Assembly: GCA_017882455.1 (NCBI GenBank)
Contig: JADGPL010000003.1
Span: 124,001-188,000, forward strand
Direction: 5' to 3'
DNA length: 64,000 nt
DNA from: Solirubrobacteraceae bacterium
GTDB lineage: Bacteria > Actinomycetota > Thermoleophilia > Solirubrobacterales > Solirubrobacteraceae
How positions within the stretch are numbered: the stretch's first letter is position 1; each line of letters opens with the position of its first letter. The position numbers were made by a program, and so were the translations under genes. Shown here one piece after another: positions 15,812 to 24,854 of this stretch. The notes under the pieces are model-generated. The model was given only the letters and a program-made list of their open reading frames with translations. It did no database searches and was not told the DNA's origin.

Positions 15812-16813
15812 CTAGAAGCGCTCACCGCCGACCGCGCGGAGCTTGGCGCGGTCGTGCGTGGCCCTGATGCGCCGGATCGTGCCCGAGCGCGAGCGTGTGA
15901 CGAGCGACTCGGTGGTTGCCCCTCCGGCGCTGGGATAGCGCACGCCCTGCAGGACGTCGCCGTCGGTGATGCCGGTGGCTGAGAAGAAGACGTCCTCGCC
16001 GGCGATGAGATCGTCGCGGTCGAGCACCCGCTCGAGCTCATTGCCCGCCTCGCGGGCGGCATTGCGCTCCTGCTCGTCGCGGGGCCACAGCCGTCCCAGC
16101 AGCTGGCCGCCGAGGCACTTGACGGCGGCGGCCGAGATCACGCCCTCGGGCGTTCCGCCGATGCCCCACAGCAGGGCCACCGGAGAGCGCTCGGTCACGG
16201 CCAGCAGCGTGGCGGAGACGTCGCCGTGGGCGATCAGGCGCACGCGGGCGCCGGCGGCGCGGATCGCGGCGATGCCCTCCTCGTGGCGAGGCCGATCGAG
16301 CACCACGACCATCACATCGCCGATCGGGCATTTGCGGCGCTTGGCCACGAGCTGCACGGTCTCTCCGAGCGGGCGGTCGAGGTCGAGCAGATCGGCGATG
16401 TCTGGCGCTCCGGCCATCTTCTCCATGTACACGCAGGGGCCCGGGTCGAACATGGTGCCGCGGGCCGACAGCGCGATCACGGCGAGCGCGCTGGGCATGC
16501 CGTGCGCGGCCAGCGTGGTGCCCTCGAGCGGATCCACGGCGATGTCCACCTGCGGTGGCGAGCCATCGCCGATCTGCTCGCCGTTGTAGAGCATCGGCGC
16601 CTCGTCCTTCTCGCCCTCCCCGATCACGACCACCCCGTCCATCTGCACCGAATGCAGCATGTAGCGCATGCCGTCCACGGCGGCCTGGTCGGCAGCCTCC
16701 TTGTCACCCCTGCCTACCAGCGGTGCGGCGGCCAGCGCGGCCGCCTCGGTCACGCGCACCAGCTCGAGCGCCAGGTTGCGGTCGGGCATCTGCGGATTCT
16801 GTTCTGGGCTCAC
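15812..16813 (-). CDS. glpX: Fructose-1,6-bisphosphatase class II (GlpX)
   Basis: Hydrolyses fructose-1,6-bisphosphate in gluconeogenesis. 333 residues from GTG 16813 (MSPEQNPQMPDRN), which has a purine-rich AAGAGAG just upstream; ATG 16789 is the alternative. Metal and substrate motifs are intact: GEGEKDEAPMLYNGE, VDPLEGTT, GIGGTPEGVISAAA. A longer open frame to 17362 overlaps pgi on the other strand and is spurious. Divergent from the pgi operon over 134 bases, fitting joint control of hexose phosphate flow. Confidence 0.95.
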   Translation of the reverse strand: MSPEQNPQMPDRNLALELVRVTEAAALAAAPLVGRGDKEAADQAAVDGMRYMLHSVQMDGVVVIGEGEKDEAPMLYNGEQIGDGSPPQVDIAVDPLEGTTLAAHGMPSALAVIALSARGTMFDPGPCVYMEKMAGAPDIADLLDLDRPLGETVQLVAKRRKCPIGDVMVVVLDRPRHEEGIAAIRAAGARVRLIAHGDVSATLLAVTERSPVALLWGIGGTPEGVISAAAVKCLGGQLLGRLWPRDEQERNAAREAGNELERVLDRDDLIAGEDVFFSATGITDGDVLQGVRYPSAGGATTESLVTRSRSGTIRRIRATHDRAKLRAVGGERF

Positions 16814-16947
16814 GGTCTCTCTTTTCGGGGGGCAATCTCGCCGTCTTGCCGCATTCACGGTCTGTCGCGGCCCGATTTCGGGCTGCTCGAGCCGCCGGGC
16901 GGGAGGGGTGAAACCTATACCAGCGCCCAGGTCACTACGATCGTGAC

Positions 16948-18666
16948 GTGAGCGACAGCGTCCTGACCGTCGAGGCCCGGATCCCCTCAGCGCTTCGAGG
17001 GCAGGTGGAGGAGAAGCTGGCGCTCGCGACGGATGCGGATGTGGCCGAGCGGCTGCGCGCCGAGGACGCCACATTGTGGGGGCCGGCGGGCACACCGGAG
17101 ATCGCCAACCGGCTGGGCTGGCTGACGATCGCCGAGCGGACGCTCGGCGATCTGGGCGCGATCGAGCTGTTCGCCGCCGAGGCCCATGACGACGAACTGG
17201 AGGACATCGTCCTGCTGGGGATGGGCGGCTCCTCGCTCGCCCCGGAGGTCCTGCGCCGCTCCTTCGCGACAGGCCACGACGGGCCGCGGCTACACGTTCT
17301 GGATTCGACCGACGCCGCGAGGATCCGTGCGATCGAGGCTGCGGTTGACCTGCAGCGGACACTGTTCGTGGTCTCCTCGAAGTCCGGGGGCACGATCGAG
17401 CCGCTGTCCCTGTTCGCGCACTTCTTCTCGCTCCTCCCCCAGGCCAACCGTTTCGTCGCGATCACCGATCCCGGCTCGGGCCTGGAAGCGCTCGCGACCG
17501 AGCACGGCTTCCGCGCCACATTCGCCGGCGACCCCAACATCGGCGGGCGCTACAGCGCGCTCTCCGCCTTCGGGATCGTCCCAGGTGCGCTTTCAGGGAT
17601 CCGCGTGCTCGCGCTGTTGGAGGGCGCCGGGAGCGCATGGGATACGGAGCTGATCGAGCACGCCGATGGCTCCGGCGGCGGCTCGGGCTCGGGCGGATCG
17701 GGGTCGAGCGGCGGCAAAGGCTCCGGCGGCGGCTCGGGCTCGGGTGGGCTGCCGGCGGCGGTGTGGCTGGGAGCCGCCCTGAGCGCCATGGCGCGCGACG
17801 GGCGCGACAAGCTCACGTTCGTGATCTCCGAGACGCTGCCAGGGCTCGGGTTGTGGCTCGAGCAGCTCGTGGCGGAGTCCACCGGGAAGCACGGCACCGG
17901 CATCCTCCCCGTGGCCGAGGAGCCCGTGGGCGACCCGGCGGCATACGGCGATGACCGTGTGTTCGTCTATCTGCCGGACCTCGGCGCTCCGGACGTCGGC
18001 CTCGACGCACGAGTGCAGGCGCTCGCCGACGCCGGCCATCCCCTGATCACGATGCCCACCCACGGACCGGATGATCTCGGGCGCGTGTTCCTGCTGTGGG
18101 AGCTGGCCGTGGCGGTCGCCGGCTGGGGCCTGGAGATCAACCCCTTCGATCAGCCCAACGTCCAGCAGGCCAAGGACGCGACCAACCGCGTGCTCGCCGA
18201 CTATCAAGCCAATCACGAGCTGCCGGCGGTGCCCGACGCGGACGAGGCTGCGCTGCGGTCGCTGCTGCTCGACTGCGAGCCGCCGCAGTACGTGGCGATC
18301 ATGTCCTACAGCGAGCCCTCGCCCGAGTTCGACCAGGCCGTGGCCGAGCTGCGCGTGGCGATCCGTGAGGCCACGAAGGCAACCACGACGTTCGGCTACG
18401 GCCCGCGCTTCCTGCACTCGACAGGCCAGTTCCACAAGGGCGGCCCGAAGACCGGTCGCTTCCTGCAGCTGATCCACGACGGGCCCGACGACGTGGAGAT
18501 ACCGGGCGCTTCCTACACCTTCACCACGCTCAAGAACGCCCAGGCGATCGGCGACCTGAACACGCTGCGCGAGCTCAACCTGCCCGCCGAGCGGGTGCGG
18601 CTGCAGGGCGAGGACCCTGTGAGCGCCCTACGCGCTCTCACCGCGATGATCAAGGAGCCAAAGTGA
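16948..18666 (+). CDS. pgi: Glucose-6-phosphate isomerase with a Gly/Ser insert
   Basis: Interconverts glucose-6-phosphate and fructose-6-phosphate. 572 residues from GTG 16948. SIS-type motifs LLGMGGSSLAPEV (89-101) and VVSSKSGGTIEP (141-152) and the late STGQFHKGGPKTG region match the isomerase half of actinobacterial transaldolase/isomerase proteins; no transaldolase part is present. Residues 240-268 are almost only Gly and Ser (one Lys, one Asp), a natural flexible linker dropped between the two SIS halves. First gene of the pgi-gnd-zwf-opcA-pgl operon; its stop overlaps the gnd start by 4 bases (GTGA). Confidence 0.9.
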   Translation: MSDSVLTVEARIPSALRGQVEEKLALATDADVAERLRAEDATLWGPAGTPEIANRLGWLTIAERTLGDLGAIELFAAEAHDDELEDIVLLGMGGSSLAPEVLRRSFATGHDGPRLHVLDSTDAARIRAIEAAVDLQRTLFVVSSKSGGTIEPLSLFAHFFSLLPQANRFVAITDPGSGLEALATEHGFRATFAGDPNIGGRYSALSAFGIVPGALSGIRVLALLEGAGSAWDTELIEHADGSGGGSGSGGSGSSGGKGSGGGSGSGGLPAAVWLGAALSAMARDGRDKLTFVISETLPGLGLWLEQLVAESTGKHGTGILPVAEEPVGDPAAYGDDRVFVYLPDLGAPDVGLDARVQALADAGHPLITMPTHGPDDLGRVFLLWELAVAVAGWGLEINPFDQPNVQQAKDATNRVLADYQANHELPAVPDADEAALRSLLLDCEPPQYVAIMSYSEPSPEFDQAVAELRVAIREATKATTTFGYGPRFLHSTGQFHKGGPKTGRFLQLIHDGPDDVEIPGASYTFTTLKNAQAIGDLNTLRELNLPAERVRLQGEDPVSALRALTAMIKEPK

Positions 18667-19685
18667 CGCAGATCGGTTTCGTCGGGCTGGGCAAGATGGG
18701 CGGGAACATGGTTCACCGCATTCGCCGCGACTCCGAGCACGAGGTCGTGGCCTTCGACTTCGACGAGAAGGCGGTCAGGCAGGCTGTCAAGAGCGGGGCC
18801 TCCGGCGCGGCCTCGCTGAAGGACCTCGTCAAGCAGCTGCAGGCGCCGCGGATCGTGTGGATCATGGTTCCCGCGGGCGCGCCCACCCAGGAGACCGTGG
18901 ACAAGCTGGCGAAGCTGCTCGACCGCGGGGACACGATCGTGGACGGCGGCAACTCGAAGTGGACGGACGACAAGCTTCGCTCCAAGCAGCTCAAAGCCAG
19001 CGGGATCGAATACGTCGACGTGGGCGTCTCAGGCGGTGTCTGGGGGCTGGAGGTCGGCTACTGCATGATGGTCGGCGGCCCCCCCAGGGCAGTCGAGCGC
19101 CTGGCGCCGATCCTCGACGTGCTCGCACCTGAGACCAACGAGCAGAGCCTGGCCGCGATCGGAGAGCGCGGCTGGCTGCGATTCGGACCCTCCGGCGCCG
19201 GGCATTACGTGAAGATGGTCCACAACGGCGTGGAGTACGGGCTGATGCAGGCCTACGCCGAGGGCTTCGACGTGTTCGACAAGTGCGAGTACGAGCTCGA
19301 CAACGCGAAGATCGCCCACCTGTGGGGCCAGGGCTCGGTCGTGCGCTCATGGCTGTGCGAGCTCGCAGCCCGCGCGTTCGAGGCCGACGGAAACGACCTG
19401 GGCGCGATCGAGGGCTACACCGAGGACTCGGGCGAGGGGCGCTGGACGATCGAGGACGCCACCGCGCTGGACGTCCCCACGCCGGTCATCACCGCCTCGC
19501 TGTACGCGCGCTTTCGCTCACGCGGGAACGGAGACTTCGCAGACCGCGTGCTCGCGGCGCTTCGCAATCAGTTCGGAGGCCACGCGGTCAAGAGCGCGCC
19601 GAGCAAGGCCGCGCCCGCCCCCACGGCCACGCCCGCCCCCACGCCCGCGACGGCGAAAGCCGGATCCCGACGCGGAGGGCGCTGA
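18663..19685 (+). CDS. gnd: 6-phosphogluconate dehydrogenase, decarboxylating (YqeC/GndA-short type)
   Basis: Oxidises 6-phosphogluconate to ribulose-5-phosphate. 340 residues, the short type. Dinucleotide motif GFVGLGKMGGNM at 5-16, VDGGNSKWTDD, the substrate signature YVDVGVSGGVWGLEVGYCMM, and GAGHYVKMVHNGVEYG with the catalytic Lys. The tail after residue 310 is Ala/Pro/Thr-rich and probably disordered. Start GTG overlaps the pgi stop by 4 bases. Confidence 0.93.
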   Translation: MTQIGFVGLGKMGGNMVHRIRRDSEHEVVAFDFDEKAVRQAVKSGASGAASLKDLVKQLQAPRIVWIMVPAGAPTQETVDKLAKLLDRGDTIVDGGNSKWTDDKLRSKQLKASGIEYVDVGVSGGVWGLEVGYCMMVGGPPRAVERLAPILDVLAPETNEQSLAAIGERGWLRFGPSGAGHYVKMVHNGVEYGLMQAYAEGFDVFDKCEYELDNAKIAHLWGQGSVVRSWLCELAARAFEADGNDLGAIEGYTEDSGEGRWTIEDATALDVPTPVITASLYARFRSRGNGDFADRVLAALRNQFGGHAVKSAPSKAAPAPTATPAPTPATAKAGSRRGGR

Positions 19686-19723
19686 GCGTGGCTGTGCTGG
19701 CCGGCCATCCGACCGGGGAGCCG

Positions 19724-21250
19724 ATGCCCGAGAACCCCTTGACCGCCGGCCTCGAGCGCCTGCCCGTCGCGCCCACCACGCTCGTGATCTTCGGCGCAAC
19801 GGGCGATCTGGCGCGGCGCAAACTGCTGCCGGCCCTATACAACCTCGCCCACGAGGGCGCCCTGCCGGAGCGCTTCCACCTGGTTGGCGTCTCGCGCAAA
19901 GAAAAGGAGAACGAGGACTACCGCGAGGAGTGCGAGCAGGCGATCCGCCGCTTCTCGCGCCGCCCTCCTGACGAGGACGTCCTGGGGAGCCTGCTCGAAA
20001 ACGTCAAGTACGTGCCCGGCACCTTCGACGAGGACTCCGTCTACAGCGAGCTGCGCCAGGCACTCGACGACTTCGAGCGCCAGGATGGCGCGCCGCTGAA
20101 CCGCGCCTTCTACCTCTCCACCGCGCCGGCATTCTTCCCGGTGATCGTGGAGCAGCTGGGCAAGTCCGAGCTCGCCCAGCACGAGAACGGCGAGGTCCGC
20201 GTGATCATCGAGAAGCCGTTCGGCACCACGCTCGGGGAGGCGCGCGAGCTCAACCGCCACGTGCTCGCCATCTTCGACGAGACCCAGATCTTCCGCATCG
20301 ACCATTACCTGGGCAAGGAGACCGTCCAGAACATGATGGCGTTCCGCTTCGCCAACGGCATGTTCGAGCCGCTGTGGAATCGCAACTACATCGACAGCGT
20401 CCAGATCACCGCCGCCGAGGATCTGGGCATCGGCTCGCGCGCCGACTACTACGACTCCTCAGGCGCCCTGCGCGACCTGATCCAGAACCACATGCTCCAG
20501 CTGCTCTGCCACGTGGCGATGGAGCCGCCCGTGAGCTTCACGGCCGAAGAGGTCCGCAACGAGAAGGTCAAGGTGCTGCAGGCCATCCCCCAGCCCACCG
20601 AGGCCGAGATTCCCGAGATGGCGGTGCACGCCCAGTACGGTCCCGGCCACGCCGGCGGCGACGATGTGCCCGGATACCTGGAAGAGGAGGGAGTGCCCGA
20701 GAGCTCCAATACCGAGACCTACGCCGCGCTGCGCCTCGAAGTCGACAACTGGCGCTGGGCGGGCGTGCCCTTCTACCTGCGCACGGGCAAGCGCCTGGCG
20801 CGCAAGATCACCGAGATCGCGGTCACGCTCAAGCCGGTCCCCCACCTCGCCTTCAGCCAGGATGGCTCGCTGGGCGTGCAGCCCAACCAGCTCGTGCTCA
20901 CCCTGCAGCCGAACGAGGGGGTCTCGCTGCGACTGGGGGCCAAGATCCCCGGGACACGCATGATCATCCGCCCGGTGAACATGGAGTTCCAGTACGGCAC
21001 CGCCTTCCTCTCGCAGTCTCCGGAGGCCTACGAGCGGCTGATCACGGACGCGATGCGCGGCGACGCCACGCTGTTCACCCGTAACGACGAGGTCGAGTCG
21101 CAATGGCGCATCTGCGACCCGATCGTCAAATACTGGGCGCACACCAACCCGCGGCAGCACGGTCCGCTGCCCTCCTACGAAGCGGGCTCGCAGGGGCCGA
21201 AGGAGGCCGACGGGCTGTTGCGCGATGGCGATCGCTGGCGCGCGATCTGA
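19724..21250 (+). CDS. zwf: Glucose-6-phosphate dehydrogenase
   Basis: First step of the oxidative pentose phosphate pathway, giving NADPH. 508 residues from ATG 19724, which follows GGGGAG closely; GTG 19688 with GGAGG nine bases upstream is an equally possible start, adding 12 residues. Coenzyme motif IFGATGDLARRKLLPAL, EKPFGTTL, and the active-site RIDHYLGKETVQN are present. Its stop and the opcA start share one base (TGATG). Confidence 0.95.
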   Translation: MPENPLTAGLERLPVAPTTLVIFGATGDLARRKLLPALYNLAHEGALPERFHLVGVSRKEKENEDYREECEQAIRRFSRRPPDEDVLGSLLENVKYVPGTFDEDSVYSELRQALDDFERQDGAPLNRAFYLSTAPAFFPVIVEQLGKSELAQHENGEVRVIIEKPFGTTLGEARELNRHVLAIFDETQIFRIDHYLGKETVQNMMAFRFANGMFEPLWNRNYIDSVQITAAEDLGIGSRADYYDSSGALRDLIQNHMLQLLCHVAMEPPVSFTAEEVRNEKVKVLQAIPQPTEAEIPEMAVHAQYGPGHAGGDDVPGYLEEEGVPESSNTETYAALRLEVDNWRWAGVPFYLRTGKRLARKITEIAVTLKPVPHLAFSQDGSLGVQPNQLVLTLQPNEGVSLRLGAKIPGTRMIIRPVNMEFQYGTAFLSQSPEAYERLITDAMRGDATLFTRNDEVESQWRICDPIVKYWAHTNPRQHGPLPSYEAGSQGPKEADGLLRDGDRWRAI

Positions 21251-22326
21251 TGAGCGCCACGCCGGAGGCGCGCAGCGATGCGGTCTGGAGCGCCCAGGGG
21301 ACCACGCCGGATGCGATCGAAGCTGCGCTGCGCCAGCTGCTGATCGAGGTCCACTCAGAACACGACAACTACGTGCCCGCGCGGGTGCTCAACATGATCG
21401 CCTTCGTCGATCGCGAATGGACCGGCGAAATCGCCAACCGGCTGCGCGGGGTTGGGCGCTACCACGCCTCGCGCCTGGTCGTGCTCGCCTACGAGCCGCG
21501 GCGCGAGCGCCTGGATGCGCGCGTGATGATCACCTCCGAAGGCGAGACCGAGCCGGGCGAGCTTGCCCTGCTGCACGAGACGGTCGTGGTGGAACTCGGC
21601 GACCGTCACCTCGATGACCTGCTCACGATCGCCGACCCGCTTGTCGTCACCGACCTGCCCACGCTGCTGTGGGCGCCGCACGGCCATCACGAGATCGCGG
21701 CCGAGCTCCTGGCCCTTTCGCAGGCGGTGCTGGTGGACTCGGTCGAGGAGCCGATCGCCCACGAGGCGCTCGACCGCGCCTGCTCGCTCGCCAGCCAGGC
21801 CTATGTGGTGGACCTCGCCTGGCTGCGCACCACCCCGTGGCGCGAGCGAGTGGCCGCGAGCTTCGACCCGCCGAGCCTGCGCCGCGAGCTGCAGACGATC
21901 ACGAGCGCGACCGTGCGCCACCACCCCGCCTCGACGGTCGCCGCCATGCTGCTGTCCGGCTGGCTGGCCTCGCGCCTGCAGTGGCGAGCCAGCCCGCTCG
22001 TCGCTCACGGCGACGCTCTGGTCGGCCGGGCCCACGGCAGCCGTCAGGACGTGAGCCTGCGGCTGGAGGCGGCGCCCGAGCTGCTGGTGCCGGGACTGGA
22101 GAGCCTGACGCTCGAGACCGCCTCGGGGCGGACCCTGCGTCTGGCCCGCGGGCGAGGCGGCCTGCACGCGCACAGCCGTGACGCGCGGGGACAGGAGCAC
22201 GAATGGACCATCCCCGGTGCCTCGCGCGGCGAGCGGGGCGTCCTCGGCGAGGGCATCCGCCAGGCGCTGCTGCGCGACCCGACCTACGTGCCCGCGCTGA
22301 AGGCGGCCAGGGCGATGGTGGCGTGA
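21250..22326 (+). CDS. opcA: OpcA, glucose-6-phosphate dehydrogenase assembly protein
   Basis: 358 residues. OpcA proteins bind glucose-6-phosphate dehydrogenase and raise its activity in cyanobacteria and actinobacteria. Recognised by NYVPARVLNMIAFVDRE near the start, VVVELGDRHLDDLLTIADPL, and LWAPHGHHEIAAELLALSQ, plus the invariable position directly after zwf. No catalytic site is expected. Start ATG at 21250 overlaps the zwf stop (TGATG) and the pgl GTG overlaps its own stop by 4 bases, so translation is coupled along the operon. Confidence 0.88.
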   Translation: MSATPEARSDAVWSAQGTTPDAIEAALRQLLIEVHSEHDNYVPARVLNMIAFVDREWTGEIANRLRGVGRYHASRLVVLAYEPRRERLDARVMITSEGETEPGELALLHETVVVELGDRHLDDLLTIADPLVVTDLPTLLWAPHGHHEIAAELLALSQAVLVDSVEEPIAHEALDRACSLASQAYVVDLAWLRTTPWRERVAASFDPPSLRRELQTITSATVRHHPASTVAAMLLSGWLASRLQWRASPLVAHGDALVGRAHGSRQDVSLRLEAAPELLVPGLESLTLETASGRTLRLARGRGGLHAHSRDARGQEHEWTIPGASRGERGVLGEGIRQALLRDPTYVPALKAARAMVA

Positions 22327-23042
22327 CTCGCCTGACCACCTGTCTCGATGCCGAGTCCGTGGCCGAGCGCGCCGCCGCCCATGTCGCCCGCCGGCTGCAC
22401 CGTGCACGCGAGCAGCGGGGCGTGGCCCATATCGCGCTCAGCGGAGGCACCACTCCGGGGCGCACCTACGAACTGCTCGCACGCGAGCCGGCCGAGTGGC
22501 AGGAGGTCGAGGTGTGGTTTGCCGACGAGCGCTGCGTGGCGCCCGATGACCCCGAGAGCAATTACCGCCTGGCCGCCGAGACGCTGCTGAACCCGGCCGC
22601 CATCCCGGCGGAGCGCGTACACAGGATGCAGGGAGAGCTGGGAGCGGCCGAGGGCGCGCGCAGATACGAGCAGGAGCTGATCGAGGGCCTGCCATCGCTC
22701 GGCGGCGGTCCGCCGGTGCTCGACGTGATCGTCCTGGGGATCGGCCCCGATGCCCACATCGCCTCCCTGTTCCCGGGCGCCGAGACGCTGGACGCGGGCC
22801 CCGAGGCCATCTGCCTTCCCATCACGGACTCGCCCAAGCCGCCGCCCGAGCGCATCACGCTGAGCCTCGCGGTGCTGCGTGCGGCACGCGGCTGCCTGCT
22901 GCTGGCCACGGGCGCGGGCAAGGCGGATGCCGTCAGCGCGATGCTCGGGGATGAGAGCCGCCACGTGCCCGCGAGCCTGCTCAGGCGCGAGCGCCTGAGC
23001 GTGATCGTCGACGACGCCGCCGCGCCGCCGGGCCCAGGATGA
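22323..23042 (+). CDS. pgl: 6-phosphogluconolactonase
   Basis: Hydrolyses 6-phosphogluconolactone, between Zwf and Gnd. 239 residues from GTG 22323. Motifs ALSGGTTPGRTYELLA, VWFADERCVAPDDPESNYR and GIGPDAHIASLFPG are those of the family; in the last the usual GxDGHTASLF reads PDAHIASLF, keeping the catalytic His. The longer frame from 22203 lies inside opcA and is not used. Overlaps opcA and the next gene by 4 bases each. Confidence 0.9.
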   Translation: MTRLTTCLDAESVAERAAAHVARRLHRAREQRGVAHIALSGGTTPGRTYELLAREPAEWQEVEVWFADERCVAPDDPESNYRLAAETLLNPAAIPAERVHRMQGELGAAEGARRYEQELIEGLPSLGGGPPVLDVIVLGIGPDAHIASLFPGAETLDAGPEAICLPITDSPKPPPERITLSLAVLRAARGCLLLATGAGKADAVSAMLGDESRHVPASLLRRERLSVIVDDAAAPPGPG

Positions 23043-23629
23043 GCATCGAGGACCTCGGCGCCGGAGAGGTCCTCTTGGTGCGCCACGCCGAGACCGAGTG
23101 GAGCCGCGACGGGCGCCACACCGGTCGTACCGATGTTCCGCTGACCGACCGTGGCCGTGAGGCGGCGCGGGCGCTGGCCGGCCGTCTGCGCGGGCTGCGC
23201 TTCGCGCGTGTGCTCGTGAGCCCGTCCCGGCGTGCACGCGAAACATGCGAGCTGTGCGGGCTGGGCGCGCAGGCGCAGGTTCGCGAGGATCTGCTCGAGT
23301 GGGACTACGGCGAGTACGAGGGACTGACATCCGGGCAGATCAGGGTCGAGCGCCCCGACTGGGATCTGTGGCGCGACGGCTGCCCCGGCGGCGAGAGCCC
23401 GGCCGAGGTCGGCGCGCGCGCCGACAGCGCGATCGCCGAGCTCGCCGGCATCGACGGAGCTGGCGCCGTCTTCTCCCACGGCCACATGCTGCGGGTGCTC
23501 GGCGCCCGCTGGATCGCGCTGGAGGCCCCGGGCGGCGGACGCCTGGGCCTGTCCACGGCTGCCCTGTGCACGCTCGGTCACGAGCACGGCAGGCCGATCA
23601 TCGCCAGCTGGAACGACACCGGCGAGTGA
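23039..23629 (+). CDS. Histidine phosphatase family protein (GpmB/CobC type)
   Basis: 196 residues. Phosphohistidine motif LLVRHAETEWS with H15-16 region, SPSRRARETCEL, the acid catalyst region LLEWDYGEYEGLT, and the second His in FSHGHMLRVL. Substrate cannot be read from sequence; in this operon a sugar phosphate or phosphoglycerate is likely. Last gene of the pentose phosphate operon, start ATG overlapping the pgl stop by 4 bases. Confidence 0.9.
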   Translation: MSIEDLGAGEVLLVRHAETEWSRDGRHTGRTDVPLTDRGREAARALAGRLRGLRFARVLVSPSRRARETCELCGLGAQAQVREDLLEWDYGEYEGLTSGQIRVERPDWDLWRDGCPGGESPAEVGARADSAIAELAGIDGAGAVFSHGHMLRVLGARWIALEAPGGGRLGLSTAALCTLGHEHGRPIIASWNDTGE

Positions 23630-23671
23630 GCCCCTGATTCCCGCTCGCTGGGGCGGCGGATGTTGTAACGC

Positions 23672-23701
23672 TTTACACCGATAGGTGGACTTACCTTCTA
23701 G
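23672..23701 (+). promoter_or_regulatory. Candidate promoter for egtB-egtD
   Basis: TTTACA (23672-23677) and TTCTAG (23696-23701) are separated by 18 bases in the short AT-richer gap before egtB. The -10 match is modest. An adjacent TTGTAA at 23663 could be an alternative -35. The position favours translation from ATG 23724 over the GTG codons at 23685 and 23703. Confidence 0.4.
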
Positions 23702-23723
23702 AGTGACGCAGCACAGCCAGCCC

Positions 23724-24854
23724 ATGGCAGCCCGCGCGGTCAAGACCAACCCCCTTTCCCCCGACGTCGAGCAGCTGCTCTCGGCGATCAGCGAGGCACG
23801 CGAGCGGACGCTCGAGCTCGTGGCCCATCTGAGCGAGGCGGAGCTCGAGGCGGTGCACTCGCCGATCATGAGCCCGCTCGTTTGGGACCTCGGCCACATC
23901 GCTGCCTACGAGGACCTGTGGCTTGCCCACCGTCGTGGCGGCTTGGAGCTCCTGCGCCCGGACCTGGCGGGCCTGTATGACGCCTTCGAGACCCCCCGTG
24001 CCGTCCGCGGCGAGATCGAGGCCCTCGACCCCGAGCAGGCGCGCGCGTACATGGCCGAGGTTCGCGAGCGCACCGTCGCGACCTTGGCGCGCGAGGGTCT
24101 CGGCGACGGCGTCGTCTGCGAGATGGTGCTGCGCCACGAGCTCCAGCACACAGAGACGATGCGCCAGACGATGGCCATCGCCGGGCTGCTGCCCGCGGGC
24201 GAGGCCCAGCTGCAGCCGGCTCGCACGCCCGAGGGCTGGCTCGAGGTGCCGGCGGGGCCCTTCGAGATGGGCGCGCGCCCCGAGGCCTTCTCCTTCGACA
24301 ACGAGCGCCCACGCCATATGGCCACGACCGGAGCGTTTGCGATCGCGCGGCGGCCGGTGAGCAACGGCAGCTGGATGAGCTTCAGCGAGGGCGGCGGCTA
24401 CGAGCGCCGCGAGTGGTGGTCGGATGAGGGCTGGGCGTGGAAGCAGGAGTACGACATCACACATCATCCGGACGTGGCAGCCGGCCATCCCCAGGCCCCC
24501 GCCTGCCACGTCTCCTGGTTCGAGGCCGACGCCTTCGCCCGCGCGCACGCAGCGCGGCTCCCCACCGAGGCAGAGTGGGAGAAGGCGGCGACCTGGACCC
24601 AGGATGCGGGCGGAGGGCTGGCGGCGGTCGGGCAGGTGTGGGAATGGACCGCCTCCCATTTCGGCGGATACCCCGGGTTCGCCGCCCACCCCTATCGCGA
24701 GTACTCCGAGGTCTTCTTCGGCGAGAGCTACCGCGTCCTGCGCGGCGCCTCGTGGGCAACGCACCCGCGTGCAGCGTCGATCACCTTCCGCAATTGGGAC
24801 CTGCCCCAGCGCCGCCAGATCTTTGCCGGCGTGCGCATCGCGAGGGGGCTGTGA
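23724..24854 (+). CDS. egtB: Hercynylcysteine sulfoxide synthase EgtB
   Basis: Non-haem iron enzyme that couples hercynine with gamma-glutamylcysteine or cysteine in ergothioneine synthesis. 376 residues from ATG 23724. N-terminal DinB-like domain with the three-His iron site: H58 in VWDLGHIAAYED and H138, H142 in LRHELQHTETMR. The C-terminal formylglycine-generating/sulfatase-modifying type domain runs from about 175 (VPAGPFEMGARPEAF) to VLRGASWATHP near the end. It overlaps egtD by one base (TGATG). egtA, egtC and egtE are not in the window. Confidence 0.88.
   Translation: MAARAVKTNPLSPDVEQLLSAISEARERTLELVAHLSEAELEAVHSPIMSPLVWDLGHIAAYEDLWLAHRRGGLELLRPDLAGLYDAFETPRAVRGEIEALDPEQARAYMAEVRERTVATLAREGLGDGVVCEMVLRHELQHTETMRQTMAIAGLLPAGEAQLQPARTPEGWLEVPAGPFEMGARPEAFSFDNERPRHMATTGAFAIARRPVSNGSWMSFSEGGGYERREWWSDEGWAWKQEYDITHHPDVAAGHPQAPACHVSWFEADAFARAHAARLPTEAEWEKAATWTQDAGGGLAAVGQVWEWTASHFGGYPGFAAHPYREYSEVFFGESYRVLRGASWATHPRAASITFRNWDLPQRRQIFAGVRIARGL

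Noticed and set aside
23630-23660. Hairpin after the pentose phosphate operon as a terminator
   Set aside because: Possible stems are only 5 bp with 17-18 base loops, too weak to call.
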